From contig NZ_JAGGLL010000003.1 of NCBI RefSeq assembly GCF_017874425.1, positions 169,484 through 233,483 of the forward strand: DNA of 64,000 nucleotides. Reading direction: 5' to 3'. The translations under genes were made by a program, and so were the position numbers. This DNA is from Clostridium punense (GTDB lineage Bacteria; Bacillota; Clostridia; Clostridiales; Clostridiaceae). Below, piece after piece: positions 33,822 to 43,528 of the stretch (the first letter of the stretch is position 1; every line of letters begins with the position of its first letter). The notes under the pieces were generated by a model. It was not told where the DNA came from. It ran no database searches and saw only the letters and a program-made list of their open reading frames with translations.

Positions 33822-35735
33822 TTATTTTTTAGATGCTTGTATTTGTTCATAAATTTCATTTAAGTAAGTCCATCTATCCATTAAAAATTCAAGGTCTTCC
33901 TTTAATTTACTTTCTAAACTTAACAACTCTTGGAGAAGTACGAAGTCACTTCCACATTTATTTATTTGATCTTGAATTTCTTCTAACTCAAGTTCTTTAG
34001 CTTCTATTTTATCATCAATTTCTTCAAATTCCTTTTGTTCTTTAAAAGTAAATTTTATAGGCTTATCGTTCTTATTTTTTTCTAGATTTTTATTTTTTTT
34101 CTCTACTAAAACCTTTTCTTCAATAGATTCATCAATTACAGTTTCTTTGTATTCTCTATAGTCAGAGTAGTTTCCAACTAGTTGAAGTACTTCTCCATTT
34201 CCCTCAAAACTAAAAACCTTATTTATGATTCTATCTAAAAAGTATCTATCATGAGAAACTACAATAACTGAGCCATTGAAGTTGTCGATATAATCCTCAA
34301 GTATTGTTAAAGTTTCTATGTCTAAGTCATTAGTTGGCTCATCTAACAGTAACACATTTGGCGCTTCCATCAAAACTTTAAGAAGATACAATCTTCTTTT
34401 TTCACCACCAGAAAGTTTTGATATAAAAGTAAATTGCATAGATCCTTCAAATAAAAACCTTTCTAACATTTGAGAGGCTGTAATTTTACTTCCATCAGCT
34501 GTAGTTATGTATTCAGCAACCTCTTTAATATATTCGATAACTCTAAGATTTGGGTTCATATCAGTATTTTCTTGTGTAAAATACCCTAGTTTTACAGTCT
34601 CTCCAAAGACTACTTCACCAGTAGTAGGTTTAAGTCTTCCTCCAAGAACATTTAGCAGGGTGGTTTTTCCTATTCCGTTACTTCCAATTATACCTATTCT
34701 ATCTTCCTTAGTCACAATATAAGTAAAGTCCTTTATTAGTACTTTATCTTCATAACTTTTACTAATATTATAAGCTTCTATAACTTTTTTTCCTAATCTT
34801 GACGATGCTGTATTTATTTCTACGGTCTCGTCCTTAACTTCTATTTTACTATCTCTAATCTCTTCAAATCGTTGAATTCTTGCTTTTTGCTTAGTACTTC
34901 TAGCTTGTGCCCCTCTTCGAATCCATGCTAGTTCATTTTTGTATAGATTCTGTCTCTTTTTTTCTAAGGATTCTAGCATAGCTATTCTTTCCATCTTCTT
35001 TTCTAAAAAAGTCGAATAATTCCCTACATAGCTATATAAGTTACCATTATCAACCTCAAAAATTTTATTTGTAATTCTATCTAAAAAGTATCTATCGTGA
35101 GTTATCATAAGTACAGCACTTTTTCTTGACTTAAGGAGCTCTTCTAAGTAGTCAATTAATTCATTATCCATATGGTTTGTCGGCTCATCTAGGATAAGTA
35201 AATGGCAAGGACTAATAAGCACATTACATAGGGCAACTCTCTTTCTCTGACCACCTGATAACTCTCCCATTCTCTGAGAAAAATTAGTAATATTTAATTT
35301 TGTTAAGATACTTTTAGCTTCACTTTCAATTTGCCACCCATTAAGTGCGTCCAGTTTGCTATTAAGCCTAAACAATTGTTCTTGAAGATTCTTATCTCCA
35401 GAATGAGTTTGAAGCTCACCCACAACTCGCTCATACTGACGAAGTGTTTCCATAACTTCTAAGTCACCCTTAAACACTGCCTCCATAACTGTATCTTTCC
35501 CATTAAAATCAAGTTCTTGTGGGAGATAGTTAATTTTTAGACCATTCATTTTTATTATACTTCCACTATCACAATTTTCTACGCCAGCAATTATCTTTAA
35601 CAGAGTTGACTTTCCAGTGCCATTTACTCCAATAATTCCGATTTTATCCTCATCAGTAATATTAAGTTTAATATTATCTAGCAAGGTTTTTTCACTATAA
35701 CTTTTGCAAATATTTTCTAAGGTAATTAAATTCAT
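33822..35735 (-). CDS. ABC-F ATPase (Uup-like)
   Basis: 637 aa, two ABC domains and no membrane segments. Walker A GVNGTGKST and GSNGIGKTT; signatures LSGGQRKRVALC and LSGGEKRRLYLL; both Walker B regions end LLDEPTNHMD and LLDEPTNDLD. A linker rich in basic residues (about 245-305) joins them. The C-terminal 90 residues form a charged coiled coil, as in Uup. ABC-F proteins act on the ribosome. Uup-like is favoured over antibiotic protection because of the coiled-coil tail, but this is not certain. Confidence 0.9.
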   Translation of the reverse strand: MNLITLENICKSYSEKTLLDNIKLNITDEDKIGIIGVNGTGKSTLLKIIAGVENCDSGSIIKMNGLKINYLPQELDFNGKDTVMEAVFKGDLEVMETLRQYERVVGELQTHSGDKNLQEQLFRLNSKLDALNGWQIESEAKSILTKLNITNFSQRMGELSGGQRKRVALCNVLISPCHLLILDEPTNHMDNELIDYLEELLKSRKSAVLMITHDRYFLDRITNKIFEVDNGNLYSYVGNYSTFLEKKMERIAMLESLEKKRQNLYKNELAWIRRGAQARSTKQKARIQRFEEIRDSKIEVKDETVEINTASSRLGKKVIEAYNISKSYEDKVLIKDFTYIVTKEDRIGIIGSNGIGKTTLLNVLGGRLKPTTGEVVFGETVKLGYFTQENTDMNPNLRVIEYIKEVAEYITTADGSKITASQMLERFLFEGSMQFTFISKLSGGEKRRLYLLKVLMEAPNVLLLDEPTNDLDIETLTILEDYIDNFNGSVIVVSHDRYFLDRIINKVFSFEGNGEVLQLVGNYSDYREYKETVIDESIEEKVLVEKKNKNLEKNKNDKPIKFTFKEQKEFEEIDDKIEAKELELEEIQDQINKCGSDFVLLQELLSLESKLKEDLEFLMDRWTYLNEIYEQIQASKK

Positions 35736-36060
35736 AAAATCATTCCTTCAGTTAGTTTTTAAGTTGAAAATAAAGTTTAAATAATAATATTATAGGAACA
35801 CAAAATACGAATATATTTTATCCAGTACAAAAACATTAATATAACTTAAACAGGATTATTGTGGAAGCTGAGTATTGATTTTGTTTCCTTTATAATATAA
35901 AACTTATAAATCTATAAACTCTATTCATTACATACATTCACTTAAACATTATACCTAATTATAAAGTAATTTTCATTATATATTTAAAAGCTAAAGATTT
36001 ATTCTAAATTAATAGTAAAGTAAATATACTATTAATAGATAATTTTAAGGGGGAGTATGT
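35736..36060. other. AT-rich intergenic region
   Basis: 325 bp between the ABC-F gene (minus) and the 29-aa ORF (plus). CTTTATAATATAA near 35890 could be a -10 region, but no -35 box fits. I see no hairpin. Confidence 0.35.
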
Positions 36061-36150
36061 ATGGCTAAAAATAACAACAATAAAAAGCAAGGCGATAAAA
36101 AGAAAACTGACAACAAAAATAATAAGAATAATAAAGGTAAAAAAAAATAA
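36061..36150 (+). CDS. 29-aa highly basic Asn/Lys peptide
   Basis: Small ORF with TAAGGGGGAGTATGT directly before ATG. The peptide starts MAKNNNNKKQGDKKK and is almost only Lys and Asn, with a few Gly, Asp, Gln and Thr; no hydrophobic residue after the first two. A strong terminator follows 1 nt after the stop. The ribosome site plus dedicated terminator argue for a real short gene; low complexity warns against function claims. Possibly an RNA- or ribosome-binding peptide. Confidence 0.6.
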   Translation: MAKNNNNKKQGDKKKTDNKNNKNNKGKKK

Positions 36151-36151
36151 T

Positions 36152-36178
36152 AAAAAGCAGGGGTCACCTGCTTTTTAT
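36152..36178. terminator. Bidirectional terminator
   Basis: Stem AAAAAGCAGG/CCTGCTTTTT with a 5-nt loop, between the small basic ORF and the converging ECF S gene. Confidence 0.9.
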
Positions 36179-36196
36179 TATTAAGAAAAAACTTAT

Positions 36197-36727
36197 TTAT
36201 GCAACTAATTTTTTTGATTTTTCACCAATAGACTTAAGATCTATCTTTAAAACTCTACTTAAAGTAGCTATAAGTGGTGCCGTAATTAAACTATCAGCTA
36301 TATGATGAAGTACTGTACCAACTCCAACTACTACAAAAGCTACAAAAAGGTTTTTAGTCATACCATAAACCACTAGTGCTTCTAACAACCCATGAATTGG
36401 AGCAGTAATTGACATAACTGCAGCATAACCAAAATTCTTTAACACAAGTCTTGCTCCAACATACCCTACAGCCATATGAGTTGCTGCCCTAGCTGCAATT
36501 ATTGGATCTGGAAAAGCGAATAAAAATCCTAGTGCAGAACCTAATCCTACTATTAATGCTTCAAAAGGTCCAAGAAACATTGCCACAAACAGTGGAACAT
36601 GCGATGCTAGTGTTGCAGAAAATGGTGGAATATACACCCTTAAAAATGGTCCGAAAATTGCTGGTATTATAATTGAAAAAGCTATTAATAAAGCCGTAAT
36701 AATCATCTTTTTAACATTTGTCTTCAT
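36197..36727 (-). CDS. ECF transporter S component (second; substrate unknown)
   Basis: 176 aa, five to six hydrophobic helices. MKKMIITALLIAFSIIIPA at the N-terminus and FSATLASHVPLFVAMFLGP match the general S-component pattern. ATG after AAAGGGGGATAAAA. Monocistronic between two terminators, 330 bp downstream of the molybdenum hydroxylase operon. Distinct in sequence from the one at 16067. A link to purine or cofactor uptake would be a guess from position only. Confidence 0.8.
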   Translation of the reverse strand: MKTNVKKMIITALLIAFSIIIPAIFGPFLRVYIPPFSATLASHVPLFVAMFLGPFEALIVGLGSALGFLFAFPDPIIAARAATHMAVGYVGARLVLKNFGYAAVMSITAPIHGLLEALVVYGMTKNLFVAFVVVGVGTVLHHIADSLITAPLIATLSRVLKIDLKSIGEKSKKLVA

Positions 36728-36747
36728 TTTTTATCCCCCTTTACTAC

Positions 36748-36788
36748 TGTATATACAATAGTATACTACAATGGATACCGATTGTAAA
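36748..36788 (-). promoter_or_regulatory. Promoter of the second ECF S gene with twin palindromes
   Basis: Minus strand: -35 TTTACA (36783-36788), 17-bp spacer, -10 TATACT (36760-36765). Perfect palindromes TAGTATACTA (36759-36768) and TGTATATACA (36748-36757) lie over the -10 box and start site. Repressor unknown. Confidence 0.5.
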
Positions 36789-36966
36789 TATGATTATAAA
36801 ATTAGTATACTTTGACGTGAATTCATTTTTTAGCAATCAATATAACTATATAAAAATTAATTCATACATGCACTTACCAAAGTTCTCATAGTACTTATGA
36901 AGTAACCCGATTAAACTGTTTCTAGGATACTTTGGATAAATAATTTTTTTTAATTTACTATAAAAA

Positions 36967-36988
36967 AATAGCATATTACTATGCTATT
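36967..36988 (-). terminator. Terminator of the molybdenum hydroxylase operon
   Basis: Minus strand: AATAGCAT/ATGCTATT stem with a 6-nt loop, then TTTTTTATAG, about 75 bp after the last gene. The remainder of 36789-37061 shows nothing recognisable. Confidence 0.75.
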
Positions 36989-37061
36989 AAAGTTTTACTT
37001 CTAAATATTAGACTATTATTGATTTAAGTAACAATGAAATCAGTTATATTACTACTATTTA

Positions 37062-37910
37062 CTATTTTGATAATTCATTAAGTAAGAAGTGCCTCAGTAA
37101 ATTCAAGGAAACGAACTTTCTGTACTTAGCTGTTGACCTAGCATCATCTATGGGCCTAATTAATTCTGAATATCTCCCTACAATTTCACAAACTTTGAAT
37201 TTAGTATCTTTTATTGAACCTCCCACTAAACTAAGTTCTAAATCTCTATTGCTAATTACAACGGGTCCAACTGAACCAAATGCTATCCTCAAATCTCTAA
37301 TAGTACTATTTTCCACTTCATAAAACCCTATAAAAGAAGCTTTTGCTAAAGCTGTAGCCTTTCTAGTTCCTAATTTATGATAATAAAACTCTTTGTTATC
37401 ATAGTTCTCTATTAGTATTTCTGTGAGTATTTCCCCTGAACATATGGTTGTTTTTCCAGGCCCAATAATAAATTCTTTTATAGGAATTATTCTTTCCCTT
37501 TCTTTAGACATAAGCTTTAATTTTGCGTCTAGTGCGTATAATGGAAGAATGATGTCGCCTGCTGGTGAAGCATTACAAATGTTTCCACCTATGGAAGCTA
37601 CGTTTCTTATGGCTGGTGAAGCAATTTCTTTAATTACTACTTTTAAGTATTTTGGAATTATAAGGCTGTTATTTAATTCATTAAAGGTACACCCACTTCC
37701 AATATAAAGAGTCCTATTTTTAATTGATATACTCCTTAATTCACTAATTTTATTAATAAACATTACTGGTTTCTCAAAACTCGGAACAACCCCTGACCAA
37801 GTTTTTCTTTTCACCATTAAGTCTGTTCCTCCATTTAAAATCATGACTTGATTTTTACTTAAAACATCTAAAGCTTCCTCTAGGGTGTTAGGAGTGAAGG
37901 CTTTTACCAT
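37062..37910 (-). CDS. Molybdenum hydroxylase FAD subunit (set 2)
   Basis: 282 aa. FAD-binding fold of the CO-dehydrogenase/xanthine-dehydrogenase medium subunit: NQVMILNGGTDLMVKRK, ASPAIRNVASIGGNICNAS and PAGDIILPLYALDA. The C-terminal domain (about 175-280) is typical of the family. Last gene of the operon; its start overlaps the FeS-subunit stop by 7 nt. It passes electrons from the Fe-S clusters to the acceptor. Confidence 0.92.
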   Translation of the reverse strand: MVKAFTPNTLEEALDVLSKNQVMILNGGTDLMVKRKTWSGVVPSFEKPVMFINKISELRSISIKNRTLYIGSGCTFNELNNSLIIPKYLKVVIKEIASPAIRNVASIGGNICNASPAGDIILPLYALDAKLKLMSKERERIIPIKEFIIGPGKTTICSGEILTEILIENYDNKEFYYHKLGTRKATALAKASFIGFYEVENSTIRDLRIAFGSVGPVVISNRDLELSLVGGSIKDTKFKVCEIVGRYSELIRPIDDARSTAKYRKFVSLNLLRHFLLNELSK

Positions 37911-38377
37911 AGTCCTTTCCCCCTTTCCGCAGCTAATTTAATAGCTTCAACTATCATAGTGTATCCAGTACACCTACATAGATTTCCAGAAATTCCAATT
38001 CTAATATCTTCTTCAGTTGGTTTCGGATTTTTAGCTAATAAGGCCTCTGATGCCATAATCATCCCAGGCGTACAAAAACCACACTGAACTGAACCGGCAT
38101 CCTCATAAGCCTGTCTTAGAACTTCAAATCGCTTGCTTTCTTTAAATCCATCAATAGTCAATACTATTGAATTGTTTAAGGAACCTATAGGAACAAGACA
38201 AGAGTTTACTAAGTTACCATCTATTATAACTGAGCAAGCTCCACATTCGCCTTGACCACAGCCTTCTTTTACACCAGTTATGGACTTGTCTTCTCTTAGT
38301 ACATCAATTAATCTTTTTAATGGATCACAATATAAAACTATTTCCTTACCATCTAATATAAATGCAATCCTATTCAT
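37904..38377 (-). CDS. Molybdenum hydroxylase 2x[2Fe-2S] subunit (set 2)
   Basis: 157 aa. Plant-type ferredoxin cluster VKEGCGQGECGACSV (C40, C45, C48, with C60) and the alpha-helical second cluster VQCGFCTPGM plus GNLCRCTGY. Full length for the small subunit. Overlaps the Mo subunit by 8 nt upstream and the FAD subunit by 7 nt downstream, so the set is translationally coupled. Confidence 0.95.
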   Translation of the reverse strand: MNRIAFILDGKEIVLYCDPLKRLIDVLREDKSITGVKEGCGQGECGACSVIIDGNLVNSCLVPIGSLNNSIVLTIDGFKESKRFEVLRQAYEDAGSVQCGFCTPGMIMASEALLAKNPKPTEEDIRIGISGNLCRCTGYTMIVEAIKLAAERGKGLW

Positions 38378-40508
38378 TATTCATCACCTCCATAAGATAC
38401 TCTGGAGTTACAGGAATTTCAGTTATATTTTTACCTAGGGCATTTCTGACTGCAAGGGCATAAGCAACTGGCGCTCCAACAAAGGTTAATTCTCCTGCAC
38501 TTTTAGCACCAAAAGGACCATTGTCATAGGGATTGGTTATAATAGCACTTTCAATTTTAGGAAAATCTAAAGCCGTTGGTATAACATAATCTGTATTTGT
38601 TCTTTGAACTAACCGTCCTTTTCTTATTTCCATTTTTTCTATGGAACCAAAACCTAATCCTTGAAGCATGCCTCCATCTATCTGGCCACGAATTATTTTT
38701 TCATCTATGGCTACACCAACATCAAATACCCCATAGACACCTAACACTTTTATTTCATAGGTTAAAGGATTAACCTCAACCTCTACAACATTTGCTCCCC
38801 AGGAATATTCATTATAAGCATCACCCTCAAATTTGGAGTCATCCCAGTAAAATCCTTGTGGAAACTTGTAATTTTCAGTAATTTGCTGATCTTCCCCTGA
38901 AAGCCAGCACTGTTTTAATCTAGCTGCAGCTTGTTGTAATAGCTTTCCCACAATCATTATAGTTCTAGATGCTACCGTAGGGCCAGAATCTGGTACCCTA
39001 TCTGTATCAGGATTAGATAGAATTACTTTATCCACAGGAATCCCTATTTCCATTGCAACTATTTTTCTTAAAGTTGTTTGGGTTCCTTGTCCCATTTCCA
39101 CATTTGAAATTAAAATTTCTACGGAATCATCTTTATATTTTCTTAGCTTTACTACTGCCTTAATATGATCTCTTTCTCCACTGCCAGTAAATCCACCACC
39201 ATGAAAAAATAAAGACATTCCTATACCTTTTAGACAGTTATTACTTCTGTACTCATCATACTTTTTACTGTATTGCGACATATCTTCAATTTTATTGATT
39301 AAGTCTTTTGTTGGTACATAACCCCTATAAACACCACCTGTAGAAGTAAAATCTCCTGTGTTCACTAAATTAAGTTTTTTAAATTCAAGAGGAGTTAATT
39401 TTAGCTCATTAGCTACATATTCCATATGCATTTCTAAAGCAAAAAAACCTTGTGGGGCCCCAAACCCCCTAAAACCGCCTCCTGGAACGGTATTAGTGGC
39501 AAAAGCTCTTCCTCTAACTCTCACGTTTGGAACATTGTACACTCCTGTTGCTGCAAACATTGCCCGCTGCAGAACTATATTAGTAAGACCACAGTATGCA
39601 CCACCATCTAGTCTAATATCATTATCTATTCCAATGATTTTATTATTCTTATCGATTAGCATAGTAACTTTAAGTTTAGATGGATGCCTCTTAGTAGTAC
39701 ACTCTATATCCTCATCTCTATCAAAAATTAACATTACTGGTTTTTTAGCTTTAATAGCAGCAAAGGCTACATGTCCACCTGTTAAAGAAGGGTACTCCTC
39801 CTTACCACCAAAGGCACCCCCTGTAGTTGTTTGAATAATTTGTACTCTATTCTCTTCAAAACCTAAAGCTTCAACTACTGCATCTTTTACATAATAAGGG
39901 CATTGTATTGAACCGTAAATACTAACCTTACCATTACTATAAGTTGCGGCTATTCCTTGTGGCTCAAGATAAATATGTTCCTGATATCCAGTTTCATATT
40001 CTTTTGTAAAAACCTTATAAGCTTCTTTATAAGCCTGCTGTATATCACCTTTTTTATAATTATAATCTGCAAACAAATTATCAGTTCCATAAATTGGTGA
40101 TTTATAAGTCGATTCCTCAATATTGAATATTGGGTCTAAAGCCTCATAGTTTACCTTTACCTTTGCCAATAAATCTAAGATTATCTTCTTATCTTTTCCT
40201 ACTATTAAGGCAATAGGTTCTCCTATATAGTTAACAGTATCTTCAGCAAAGAATGGCATATCATAGGTAACTATTTTAACCTTATTTTTACTTGGAATAT
40301 CATTTTTATCAACTATAAAGTATCCTTCCGGAAGCGAAGGGTACTCAATGCTTAGTATCTTAGCCCTAGCCATTGTTGATCTAAGAGTTTTCGCATACAA
40401 TAAATCTTCAAAATCCATGTCTCCTACATATTTAGCTTCTCCTTTTATTTTATCCTTAGCATCAAATCTATTAATTGGAGTACTTATACACTTATTAATT
40501 TTAAACAC
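38370..40508 (-). CDS. Molybdenum hydroxylase Mo-binding subunit (set 2)
   Basis: 712 aa from GTG 40508, chosen because AAGGAG lies 7 nt upstream; the ATG two codons earlier is too close to it and longer starts lack a ribosome site. Begins INRFDAKDKIKGEAKYVGD. Mo-pterin motifs: TTGGAFGGKEEYPS (about residue 226), GGFRGFGAPQG and GPFGAKSAGEL with the catalytic Glu (about 670). Xanthine-dehydrogenase family, but the exact substrate is not readable. Order Mo-FeS-FAD differs from set 1. Confidence 0.93.
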   Translation of the reverse strand: MFKINKCISTPINRFDAKDKIKGEAKYVGDMDFEDLLYAKTLRSTMARAKILSIEYPSLPEGYFIVDKNDIPSKNKVKIVTYDMPFFAEDTVNYIGEPIALIVGKDKKIILDLLAKVKVNYEALDPIFNIEESTYKSPIYGTDNLFADYNYKKGDIQQAYKEAYKVFTKEYETGYQEHIYLEPQGIAATYSNGKVSIYGSIQCPYYVKDAVVEALGFEENRVQIIQTTTGGAFGGKEEYPSLTGGHVAFAAIKAKKPVMLIFDRDEDIECTTKRHPSKLKVTMLIDKNNKIIGIDNDIRLDGGAYCGLTNIVLQRAMFAATGVYNVPNVRVRGRAFATNTVPGGGFRGFGAPQGFFALEMHMEYVANELKLTPLEFKKLNLVNTGDFTSTGGVYRGYVPTKDLINKIEDMSQYSKKYDEYRSNNCLKGIGMSLFFHGGGFTGSGERDHIKAVVKLRKYKDDSVEILISNVEMGQGTQTTLRKIVAMEIGIPVDKVILSNPDTDRVPDSGPTVASRTIMIVGKLLQQAAARLKQCWLSGEDQQITENYKFPQGFYWDDSKFEGDAYNEYSWGANVVEVEVNPLTYEIKVLGVYGVFDVGVAIDEKIIRGQIDGGMLQGLGFGSIEKMEIRKGRLVQRTNTDYVIPTALDFPKIESAIITNPYDNGPFGAKSAGELTFVGAPVAYALAVRNALGKNITEIPVTPEYLMEVMNNE

Positions 40509-40580
40509 CCCCATACTCCTTAATGTTAATAGTAAGATAAATCTAATATTTATCTTCATTAACGGATTAATGATAAAAAC

Positions 40581-41174
40581 CTATTTCTTTTTGCTCTTTT
40601 CTTTAACTAGATGTTTTTCAAGGGCAACAATATAATCTTCATAGGTATCTATATCATATAAAATACCATCATGGTCTACTTCTAAAGTGTCAAAACCCAT
40701 ATAGTTTATTACTTCTCTCAAGTTGTTGAACTCTCCATTTATTAAGTTTTTTATATCATTTTCTCTAAACAGAACTGGATGTCCCTTTCTCCCCCTAAAA
40801 GTAGGTATGACTACTGAAGAATTACTTTTGTAATCTAGCAACTGTTTATATACACCTTCATCAACTAAAACATAGTCCCCAGGAATAAGGAAAAACTTAT
40901 GGCTAGTAGTGTTATTAATACCTAACTTTACAGAACTGAACATACCGCACTCATAATTATCATTATAGATAATCTGAACCTTTTCGTATTTTGATAGTAG
41001 TTCTTTTATAATATGATAATTATATCCACCAATAACAATAATTTTATCTACACTGCTATACAGGTTAGCTATACAAGTTTCAATAACAGTACTATTATTA
41101 AATTCTAGTGTCATTTTATATCTGTGAGCTCTTGAAGAAAATCCTGCTGCCAAAACAACTGCCTCTATGGTCAA
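40581..41174 (-). CDS. mocA: MocA-like molybdenum cofactor nucleotidyltransferase
   Basis: 197 aa. Opens IEAVVLAAGFSSR, the nucleotide-binding loop of the MobA/MocA family, though the usual RMGxxK is RAHRYKM here. Later FFLIPGDYVLVDEG and RGRKGHPVLF match the NTP-transferase fold. Sits between the two hydroxylase sets; such proteins attach CMP to molybdopterin, the cofactor form used by this enzyme family. 41 nt after the set-1 Mo subunit. Confidence 0.85.
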   Translation of the reverse strand: MTIEAVVLAAGFSSRAHRYKMTLEFNNSTVIETCIANLYSSVDKIIVIGGYNYHIIKELLSKYEKVQIIYNDNYECGMFSSVKLGINNTTSHKFFLIPGDYVLVDEGVYKQLLDYKSNSSVVIPTFRGRKGHPVLFRENDIKNLINGEFNNLREVINYMGFDTLEVDHDGILYDIDTYEDYIVALEKHLVKEKSKKK

Positions 41175-41215
41175 TAGTCACACCTCCCTAATCTTATAAT
41201 TTTATTACTAAAAAT

Positions 41216-43528
41216 TTATTTTTTTAAATTGTTTATTTCTCTTAGAAGCTTCTCTGGAGTTATAGGCAAATCTCTCACTCTAACTCCACATGCATTAAAA
41301 ATCGCATTAGCAATAGCAGCTGGTGGAGTATCTATTCCTATTTCGCCTACAGATTTAGCCCCATAAGGTCCTGAAGGTTCATAGCTTTCAGCAAATTCAA
41401 CGGTAAGTTTAGTAACATCTTTTCTAGTAGGTACTTTGTATTGCATTAAGTTGTTAGTCAATAATTTTCCAGCTTCATTTCTCACTACATTTTCATATAA
41501 AGTCATGCCAATCCCTTGAAGAAGTCCACCTTCAACCTGTATTCTAGCTAGATTTGGATTTATAGTAGTGCCACAATCTACTATAGATATATAATCTTTT
41601 ACTTCAACTTTTCCAGTTTCAGTATCAACTTCAACTTCTGTGAAAGCCCCCATAAATGGAGCAGGAGACTTTTCACCGCAGTAAGATTCACAAGCCACTA
41701 ACTGTTTTTGATTGTTATTATAGAATAATTCTGTTGAAAGCTCCTTTAATGACACTTCTTTCTTAGCATCTGTAGTTTTAAGAATTTTTCCGTCAAAATG
41801 TATTTCTGTTTTAGATACACCAAACTTAAGCGCTGCCTCTTCAATAATCATATCTCTCATCTTCTCAGCAGTTTTCCTAACAGCATTTCCTGATACAAAG
41901 GTAGTACTTGATGCATAGGCACCTGTATCAAATGGAGTTAAATCAGTGTCCGATGAGTAAACTACTATATCACTAGTGGAAACTCCTAAACCTTCTGCTG
42001 CTATTTGAGCTAGTATTGTATCACTGCCTGTACCTAAGTCTGTAGCTCCTATCATTAAATTAAAGAAACCACCGTCATTTAGTTTTAATATTGCAGAGGC
42101 CATATCTATTTTAGGTATACCGGAGCCTTGCATAGCTATAGCCATACCGTATCCTCTAACTTTTCCATTACCTTCGACTTTCCTTGGATAATTTTTCTTC
42201 CAATTTATAAGCTCCGAACCTCTGTTTACACAATATTCTAGCTTACAATTTTCAAGAATCATTTCAACTCCTTCGCCACCTTCACCCATGATTTTAAATA
42301 CTGGAGAGGTTTCACCTTCAGTTATCATATTAATCCTTCTAAGTTCTAATGGATCCATATTAAGTTCATGAGCAAGTTCATCTATAATAGACTCTAATGC
42401 AAAATTGCCTTGAATTGCCCCATATCCTCTGAAGGCTCCTGCTGGAGTCTGATTTGTATAAACAACTTTTCCCCCAAATCTTACCGCATCAACTTTATTA
42501 TATAATGGTAAAGTTTTTGATCCACCTACCATAAATACAGTTAGGGCATGCTCACCATAAGCACCAGTATCTGATAGCACCTTCATATCGATTCCCTTCA
42601 ATCTTCCATCTTTATTAGCTGCTAATCGAACATTAAACCTCATTGGATGCCTGTTATATGATGCATCAAAAACTTCTGTCCTTGTATAAATCAACTTACA
42701 TGGTTTCCCAGTTTTAATTGTCATTGCAGCTACAATCATCTCACCATGGATAGCTTGTTTACCACCATAACCGCCACCAATTCGGGGTTTAATAACGCGG
42801 ATTTTATTTAGCGGTAACCCTAAAGCTGTACCAACGATTCTTCTTGCATGAACTGGATTTTGGGTTGAAGAAATTATATTTATTCTTCCATGTATATCTA
42901 AGTAAGCTCCTGAGGAATGAGGCTCCATTGTAACATGAGCTTGAGCTTGAGTATAATAAGTTTTACTTATTACTATATCAGCCTTAGCAAAAGTCTCGTC
43001 TATATTACCTACGCTCATAGAATAAGCAGCTGCAATATTGTTCTGAGGGTCGAAACCTATATCAAACATAGAATGGCATTCAGGTTCCAGATGTATTATT
43101 GAAGGATTTCCTTCTGCTTTTTCAAAATCAAGTACTGGTTCTAAAACTTTATACTGTACCTTGATTAAATTCAAAGCATCTTCAGCTATGGTTTCGCTAA
43201 TTGCTGCCACAACTGCTACCTCATCTCCTACATACCTAACGTATTTATCTAAAATAAATTTATCGTGGGGAGAAGGTTCTGGATAACCTTGACCTGCTCT
43301 AGTCACCGCATTTCTTGGTACATCCTTATATGTTAAAATTCCTTCTACTCCTGGAAGTTTTTCAGCATCCTTTGTGTCAATGTCTATAATTTCTGCAAAG
43401 GCATGGGGACTTCTTAACACTTTACAGACTAATGAATCTTTTGGAACTAAGTCGTTTGTATATACTGGCTTTCCTTTTAGCAAACCCATGCTTTCAATTT
43501 TCGGAATAGACTTTTTAACTTCCTTCAT
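41216..43528 (-). CDS. Molybdenum hydroxylase Mo-binding subunit (set 1)
   Basis: 770 aa. Motifs RIGGGYGGKQAIHGEM (about residue 248), GAFRGYGAIQGNFALES and GPYGAKSVGEIG with catalytic Glu (about 728). Belongs to the aldehyde oxidase/xanthine dehydrogenase large-subunit family. Its start directly follows the FeS-subunit stop. Operon neighbours SsnA and a PreA-like protein are typical of the selenium-dependent molybdenum hydroxylase gene group; selenium use itself cannot be seen in the sequence. Confidence 0.94.
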   Translation of the reverse strand: MKEVKKSIPKIESMGLLKGKPVYTNDLVPKDSLVCKVLRSPHAFAEIIDIDTKDAEKLPGVEGILTYKDVPRNAVTRAGQGYPEPSPHDKFILDKYVRYVGDEVAVVAAISETIAEDALNLIKVQYKVLEPVLDFEKAEGNPSIIHLEPECHSMFDIGFDPQNNIAAAYSMSVGNIDETFAKADIVISKTYYTQAQAHVTMEPHSSGAYLDIHGRINIISSTQNPVHARRIVGTALGLPLNKIRVIKPRIGGGYGGKQAIHGEMIVAAMTIKTGKPCKLIYTRTEVFDASYNRHPMRFNVRLAANKDGRLKGIDMKVLSDTGAYGEHALTVFMVGGSKTLPLYNKVDAVRFGGKVVYTNQTPAGAFRGYGAIQGNFALESIIDELAHELNMDPLELRRINMITEGETSPVFKIMGEGGEGVEMILENCKLEYCVNRGSELINWKKNYPRKVEGNGKVRGYGMAIAMQGSGIPKIDMASAILKLNDGGFFNLMIGATDLGTGSDTILAQIAAEGLGVSTSDIVVYSSDTDLTPFDTGAYASSTTFVSGNAVRKTAEKMRDMIIEEAALKFGVSKTEIHFDGKILKTTDAKKEVSLKELSTELFYNNNQKQLVACESYCGEKSPAPFMGAFTEVEVDTETGKVEVKDYISIVDCGTTINPNLARIQVEGGLLQGIGMTLYENVVRNEAGKLLTNNLMQYKVPTRKDVTKLTVEFAESYEPSGPYGAKSVGEIGIDTPPAAIANAIFNACGVRVRDLPITPEKLLREINNLKK

